Shown here: positions 4,658 through 7,315 of the stretch, piece after piece
How positions within the stretch are numbered: position 1 is the first letter of the stretch
How the letters are laid out: each line of letters begins with the position of its first letter
NCBI GenBank assembly: GCA_013329135.1
Contig: DUKU01000133.1
Location: 1-7,315, forward strand
Source of the DNA: Thermoplasmata archaeon
GTDB taxonomy: Archaea > Thermoplasmatota > Thermoplasmata > UBA10834
Direction of reading: 5' to 3'
Length of the DNA: 7,315 nt
The notes under the pieces: model-generated
Told to the model about the DNA's origin: nothing
Database searches by the model: none
What the model saw: only the letters and a program-made list of their open reading frames with translations
Translations under genes and position numbers: made by a program

Positions 4658-5543
4658 CTGAAGCTCTCAGCTCACCCAGGGTAGTGACGCGCTCGGCAAA
4701 AGCATTGTGCTTGTGTATCGACTCCTCGCTCTCGCTCCTGACCGTGACATGCACCGCGTCGGGCATGTCCTTGTATCTCTCCAGGAGCTTCCCCAGGATG
4801 TCCCGGACGACGTCCTCCACGAACTTCGGGTTCCTGTGCGCGTCGAGCACGACCCTCGCTTCGTCCTCGCGCTTCAGGATGCCGTACGTGGGGCTGCTGA
4901 GCGAGCCCTCGACGATGGAGATTAGGTCGTCCGCCTCCACCTCCACATGCTCGGGCACCTCTATCATGAGCGTCGTGATGTTCCTCTGGTTGTGGGTGAT
5001 CATTGGAACCTTCGCACGCACGCTGGCCAGCTCCGGGATGTCCTTCTCCAGCATGTGCGTCACCGTCTCCATGGCGCACGGACATGCAGTCATGCCGGCC
5101 ACTTCGACCCCCACGAGCTTCATCAGTCCGTTGCCGCGCCTGGATGTGGCGCGCGCCATGAGCTTGAACGGCTCGAGAGTGCTCCAGCCGCTGGCGGTGG
5201 ACCTCTCAAGGAAATAATCCGCCTCCATGCGCACCTCGGCATAGCTGGCGTACTCGTGCCTCTCCAGAAGTGCTTTGCATATGCACCCGGCGAGCTCCTC
5301 GAGGCTCTTGACGTCCTTCCTGACGCTCTGGTCGATCATCTCCGTGATGATCTCGACGTTCCGTGACATGTGCGAGCCCTTCTGGCTCGACGGCAGGTCC
5401 ACGAATACGTCGATCGAGGCCGTCAGGTGGTTCTCCCGGCCGTTCCTGTGTACCATGACGGGCTTCTTCACGCCCGTGATGCCCACCCTGGTAAGCCGGA
5501 AGCCGTTCTCGATGCGCCGGTTCTGCACGTCCAGATGCTTCAT
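4647..5543 (-). CDS. mptA: GTP cyclohydrolase MptA (GTP cyclohydrolase IV, Fe2+-dependent)
   Basis: The 298-residue product belongs to the MptA/FolE2 family (COG1469), a tunnelling-fold enzyme. In archaea MptA converts GTP to 7,8-dihydroneopterin 2',3'-cyclic phosphate, the first step toward tetrahydromethanopterin and possibly other pterins or archaeosine. Visible signatures are the N-terminal DVQ (5-7) and VGITGVKKPV (20-29), then SSQKGSHMSRN (52-62) with H58, GMTACPCAM (150-158) with the expected metal-binding Cys around 154, and THNQR (183-187). The region SLSSPTYGILKREDE (214-228), near VVLDAHRNPKFVEDVVRD, is also typical. Length fits the family's roughly 300 residues. The ATG at 5543 lies about 32 bp from a TATA box at 5571-5580, so the mRNA is nearly leaderless. 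It overlaps the HAD phosphatase gene downstream by 11 bp, which indicates an operon. Confidence 0.94.
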   Translation of the reverse strand: MKHLDVQNRRIENGFRLTRVGITGVKKPVMVHRNGRENHLTASIDVFVDLPSSQKGSHMSRNVEIITEMIDQSVRKDVKSLEELAGCICKALLERHEYASYAEVRMEADYFLERSTASGWSTLEPFKLMARATSRRGNGLMKLVGVEVAGMTACPCAMETVTHMLEKDIPELASVRAKVPMITHNQRNITTLMIEVPEHVEVEADDLISIVEGSLSSPTYGILKREDEARVVLDAHRNPKFVEDVVRDILGKLLERYKDMPDAVHVTVRSESEESIHKHNAFAERVTTLGELRASDDR

Positions 5544-5570
5544 CAGAGTCGAAAATCGATATCCTGGGGC

Positions 5571-5580
5571 GGTTAATAAA
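5571..5580 (-). promoter_or_regulatory. TATA box of the mptA-phosphatase operon
   Basis: The minus strand reads TTTATTAACC, centred about 32 bp before the mptA ATG. It predicts transcription from near 5549. The box is inside a short GGTT-AATA-AACC inverted repeat (5571-5582), which may simply reflect the AT-rich core. Confidence 0.55.
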
Positions 5581-5594
5581 CCATGATGATTTAA

Positions 5595-5609
5595 CTACCC
5601 CGACGGTAG
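5595..5609. other. Small inverted repeat upstream of the mptA promoter
   Basis: CTACC (5595-5599) and GGTAG (5605-5609) are inverted copies around 5 bases. The site lies just upstream of the mptA TATA box and about 40 bp after the stop of the minus-strand membrane-protein gene. It could be an activator site or part of a transcript end. The arms are short, so chance is a fair explanation. Confidence 0.25.
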
Positions 5610-5650
5610 CATCGCCTGGGTTCTTAACCGGCTTTCCGGCCAGGGTTAGG

Positions 5651-6343
5651 TCACTCGTATTGCTGGCACTTGTGGCAGTAGTACCTGTTGTACTCGGGCA
5701 CGTACGTCAGAGGCCCGCCGCACTTGGAGCACATCCTCCCAGGCATGGGCGGGGCAACGGGCGCCACGGGACCGACCGGGGCCGCCTTCAAGACCTCGCG
5801 CTCCTTGATAGCCGTCAGCTGGAACGCGGCCCCGAACACCATGGTCCCGAACATCGCAAGCACGACCAGCGTCATGTCCGTGACATCGAGCCATATCAGC
5901 CCTATGCCCACGAGCAGCCCGCCGACCACTGCGGTCACCACTCCGATCGCCTGTTCGATGAATGCGATCGTGACGACGAACGCGACCCCGGCGAGCATCA
6001 CCGAGACGATGGTGTTCCCGACCACGACGGACGCGACGATGTATGTCAACAGGCCAGCGACAACGCCGAGCCCGAGCTGGGCCAGGAACACGAACAACGC
6101 GCTTCCTATGACCGCACCGAGCATGCTCACTATGAGCCCGACCAGCAGGCCGCCCATGGCGGTTCCGAACACGAAACCCATGATGCCACCGATGGCACCG
6201 CCTACGAACGACATCACGTGCTTCCACGCGATCCTCCCGGCAAGCGCAAGCACGAACCCGAGGCACAGGACGACCAGTCCTATCAACAGCAACAGCTCTG
6301 GACTAGTGTTCTCCTCGAACCCGGCCGGACCCTGCTGCATCAT
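5651..6343 (-). CDS. Seven-helix glycine-rich membrane protein with C-terminal zinc ribbon
   Basis: The 230-residue protein has a short N-terminal tail (1-15) and about seven hydrophobic helices near 16-36, 43-61, 64-82, 84-107, 110-130, 134-153 and 157-177. Many small-residue and glycine patterns occur (SFVGGAIGGIMGFVFG, VVGGLLVGIGLIW), suggesting tightly packed helices of the TMEM198/DUF4203 kind; that resemblance is by architecture only. A Pro/Ala/Val linker (186-201, PVGPVAPVAPPMPG) leads to a zinc ribbon with C205-x2-C208 and C223-x2-C226 (MCSKCGGPLTYVPEYNRYYC). An odd number of helices puts the two ends on opposite sides; a ribbon normally faces the cytoplasm, so the helix count needs checking. 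Substrate or partner is unknown. The TATA box at 6370-6377 supports the ATG at 6343 (ATG 6340 is adjacent). Divergent from rnhB. Confidence 0.83.
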   Translation of the reverse strand: MMQQGPAGFEENTSPELLLLIGLVVLCLGFVLALAGRIAWKHVMSFVGGAIGGIMGFVFGTAMGGLLVGLIVSMLGAVIGSALFVFLAQLGLGVVAGLLTYIVASVVVGNTIVSVMLAGVAFVVTIAFIEQAIGVVTAVVGGLLVGIGLIWLDVTDMTLVVLAMFGTMVFGAAFQLTAIKEREVLKAAPVGPVAPVAPPMPGRMCSKCGGPLTYVPEYNRYYCHKCQQYE

Positions 6344-6369
6344 GGAACCGGTTTCGAATCCCGCTCGGC

Positions 6370-6377
6370 CATAATAA
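6370..6377 (-). promoter_or_regulatory. TATA box of the zinc-ribbon membrane-protein gene
   Basis: The minus strand reads TTATTATG, centred 30 bp before the ATG at 6343. This predicts a leaderless transcript starting near 6347. It is back to back with the rnhB promoter about 30 bp away. Confidence 0.55.
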
Positions 6378-6401
6378 CCCTTGGGTTCCCCCTCGGCAAC
6401 C

Positions 6402-6409
6402 TCTATCTA
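6402..6409 (+). promoter_or_regulatory. TATA-like element of rnhB
   Basis: The sequence tctatcta is centred about 27 bp before the ATG at 6433, consistent with a leaderless start there and not at the upstream TTG (6421). Confidence 0.4.
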
Positions 6410-6432
6410 TCGCGAGGCCGTTGGACACCTCG

Positions 6433-7080
6433 ATGATCTGCGGCATTGACGAGGCCGGACGCGGTCCCGTCCTCGGACCACTCGTCGTGTGCGGAGTCGC
6501 CATCGAGTCGGACCAGGAACTCAGGTCCATCGGCGTCAAGGACTCCAAGAAACTCTCAGCCAGCAGACGCGTGGTTATGGAGCCCCAGATACGCAAGGTC
6601 GCCAAGGTCGAGGTCGTGGAAGTGTCCGCGGAGGAGATAGACGCCCTCAGGGAGTCCATGACCATGAACGAGCTCGAGGCTCGTGTCTTCGCCACCATCA
6701 TCGAGCGTCTTCAGCCAGAGATGGCATACATCGATGCCGCCGACGCCGACGAGGCCGCCTTCGGACGCATGGTCCAATCACAGCTCAGATGCTCCGCACG
6801 CATGTATTCCCGGCACAAGGCCGACGAACTCTTCCCAGTCGTCTCCGCTGCGTCCGTCGTGGCCAAGGTAGCAAGGGATTCGAGGGTAAGGGAGATTGAG
6901 GCCGAGATAGGCCAACCGATAGGCTCAGGCTACACATCGGACCCGAAGACCATCTCATTCCTCCGGAACTGGATAGGCAAGAACGGCTCCTTCCCTCCCC
7001 ATACCCGCAGGTCCTGGGCAACCTCCCAAAACCTAATGATGCTGAACGGCCTCAGGAAGCTGGATACATTCGAGGGATGA
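6433..7080 (+). CDS. rnhB: Ribonuclease HII
   Basis: The 215-residue product is a full-length archaeal type 2 RNase H. It cuts the RNA strand of RNA-DNA hybrids and single ribonucleotides in DNA, so it serves in replication and genome maintenance. The N-terminal MICGIDEAGRGPVLGPLVV carries D6 and E7 and the GRG loop (9-11) that senses the ribonucleotide. The second acidic residue cluster is AYIDAADAD (98-106) with D101. HKADELFPVVSAASVVAKVA (128-147) supplies D131, the fourth active-site acid. The fold continues with GSGYTSDPKT (164-173), another family hallmark. The ATG at 6433 is chosen because family members begin at this residue and a TATA-like box lies about 27 bp upstream; a TTG at 6421 would add four residues. 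Its stop codon overlaps the next start (ATGA at 7077-7080). Confidence 0.96.
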   Translation: MICGIDEAGRGPVLGPLVVCGVAIESDQELRSIGVKDSKKLSASRRVVMEPQIRKVAKVEVVEVSAEEIDALRESMTMNELEARVFATIIERLQPEMAYIDAADADEAAFGRMVQSQLRCSARMYSRHKADELFPVVSAASVVAKVARDSRVREIEAEIGQPIGSGYTSDPKTISFLRNWIGKNGSFPPHTRRSWATSQNLMMLNGLRKLDTFEG

Positions 7081-7315
7081 CGTTGGTCGAGCAACTTCTG
7101 AACGAGGCCATACAGCGGTTCAACAAGAAGGTCGAGGAGGACCCCGAACTCAAGAACGAGCTCATGAACGTGAGGAAGACCGTACAGCTGGAACTCGAAG
7201 GATCCGATTGGTACTACTTCGTGCTCGAGAACGCCAAGGTCGACGGCTTCACGAAGGGAAGGGTCGATGCGCCCGATATCAGGGTCATATCCACCGCTGA
7301 GACGCTCAGACAGCT
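7077..7315 (+). CDS. SCP2-like sterol/lipid-carrier domain protein, 3' truncated
   Basis: Only the first 79 residues are visible before the window ends. The product begins MTLVEQLLNEAIQRFNKKVE, an amphipathic helix, and continues with TVQLELEGSDWYYFVLENAK and VDGFTKGRVDAPDIRVISTAETLRQL. The pattern of a strand pair, a small turn, then 'PD-x-x-x-x-ST-x-ETL' is the usual SCP2 domain layout, a fold that binds lipids or other hydrophobic ligands. The ligand in archaea is not known. The ATG at 7077 overlaps the rnhB stop codon in an ATGA arrangement, so translation is probably coupled and the two genes form an operon. No separate Shine-Dalgarno with good spacing is seen. Confidence 0.7.
   Translation, partial: MTLVEQLLNEAIQRFNKKVEEDPELKNELMNVRKTVQLELEGSDWYYFVLENAKVDGFTKGRVDAPDIRVISTAETLRQ

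Noticed and set aside
3798..4684. Long plus-strand open frames of 250-260 codons opposite the HAD phosphatase and mptA end
   Set aside because: They are antisense to genes with full catalytic motifs, have biased low-complexity composition (Pro/Ser/Thr or Asp/His rich) and show no domain. GC-rich DNA keeps such frames open.
4615..5366. Plus-strand frames opposite mptA
   Set aside because: Antisense to a clear MptA with all motifs, with no recognisable protein pattern.
6421..6432. TTG start four codons upstream in rnhB
   Set aside because: RNase HII proteins typically begin at MxxGIDEAGRG, and the TATA-like spacing fits the ATG at 6433 better.
5660..6436. Plus-strand frames of about 230-258 codons opposite the seven-helix membrane protein
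   Set aside because: Composition is Thr/Pro/Met or His/Arg rich, as expected from the complement of a Val/Gly/Ala-rich membrane gene. The minus strand has TATA, helices and a zinc ribbon.
1..7315. Mobile elements, CRISPR repeats, toxin-antitoxin or defence genes
   Set aside because: No transposase, integrase, direct-repeat array or nuclease/toxin domain was seen. The tRNA gene has no nearby integrase or repeated 3' end to suggest an attachment site.

Overview
This is a GC-rich, gene-dense archaeal chromosome segment. The archaeal assignment rests on an alpha-NAC homologue with a C-terminal UBA domain, an MptA-type (Fe2+-dependent) GTP cyclohydrolase, a TA0175-like phosphoglycolate phosphatase, a tRNA-Asp of archaeal type, AGG/ATA-rich codon use, and AT-rich TATA-like boxes about 26-32 bp upstream of many start codons. 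The gene set suits a high-GC member of the Thermoplasmata (for example a Methanomassiliicoccales-like lineage). That placement is inferred from gene content, not measured. No mobile element, CRISPR array or obvious transferred block is visible.

Layout: (1) 2-955 (+) is an ornithine cyclodeaminase/mu-crystallin family dehydrogenase cut at its 5' end by the window edge, followed by a small SAM-dependent methyltransferase (1006-1584, +). (2) A tRNA-Asp(GUC) with encoded CCA lies convergent on the minus strand (1594-1669). (3) On the minus strand there is a small C2C2 zinc-ribbon protein (1790-1993) and the NAC gene (2054-2422). (4) Divergent from NAC, on the plus strand, are a membrane-anchored acidic protein with three N-glycosylation sequons (2531-3166) and a TPR protein (3266-3757). 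(5) The minus strand then carries a 44-residue eight-cysteine zinc-finger protein that is easily missed (3776-3910), a HAD phosphatase (3950-4657) that overlaps mptA (4647-5543) by 11 bp, and a seven-helix glycine-rich membrane protein with a C-terminal zinc ribbon (5651-6343). (6) Divergent from the last is rnhB (6433-7080, +), whose stop codon overlaps the start of an SCP2-like gene that runs off the window (7077-7315).

Functionally this is mostly housekeeping: protein biogenesis (NAC, tRNA-Asp), DNA maintenance (RNase HII) and pterin cofactor synthesis (MptA). The translationally coupled mptA-HAD phosphatase pair is the most suggestive arrangement, because the route from GTP to methanopterin or related pterins needs a phosphatase after MptA/MptB that is not firmly assigned. 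The other points to check are the 44-residue zinc finger with a perfect inverted repeat in its promoter, a tRNA-Asp with non-standard T-loop and anticodon-stem positions, and a split between apparently leaderless promoters and leadered ones. I do not see an evident new multi-gene defence or mobile system here.
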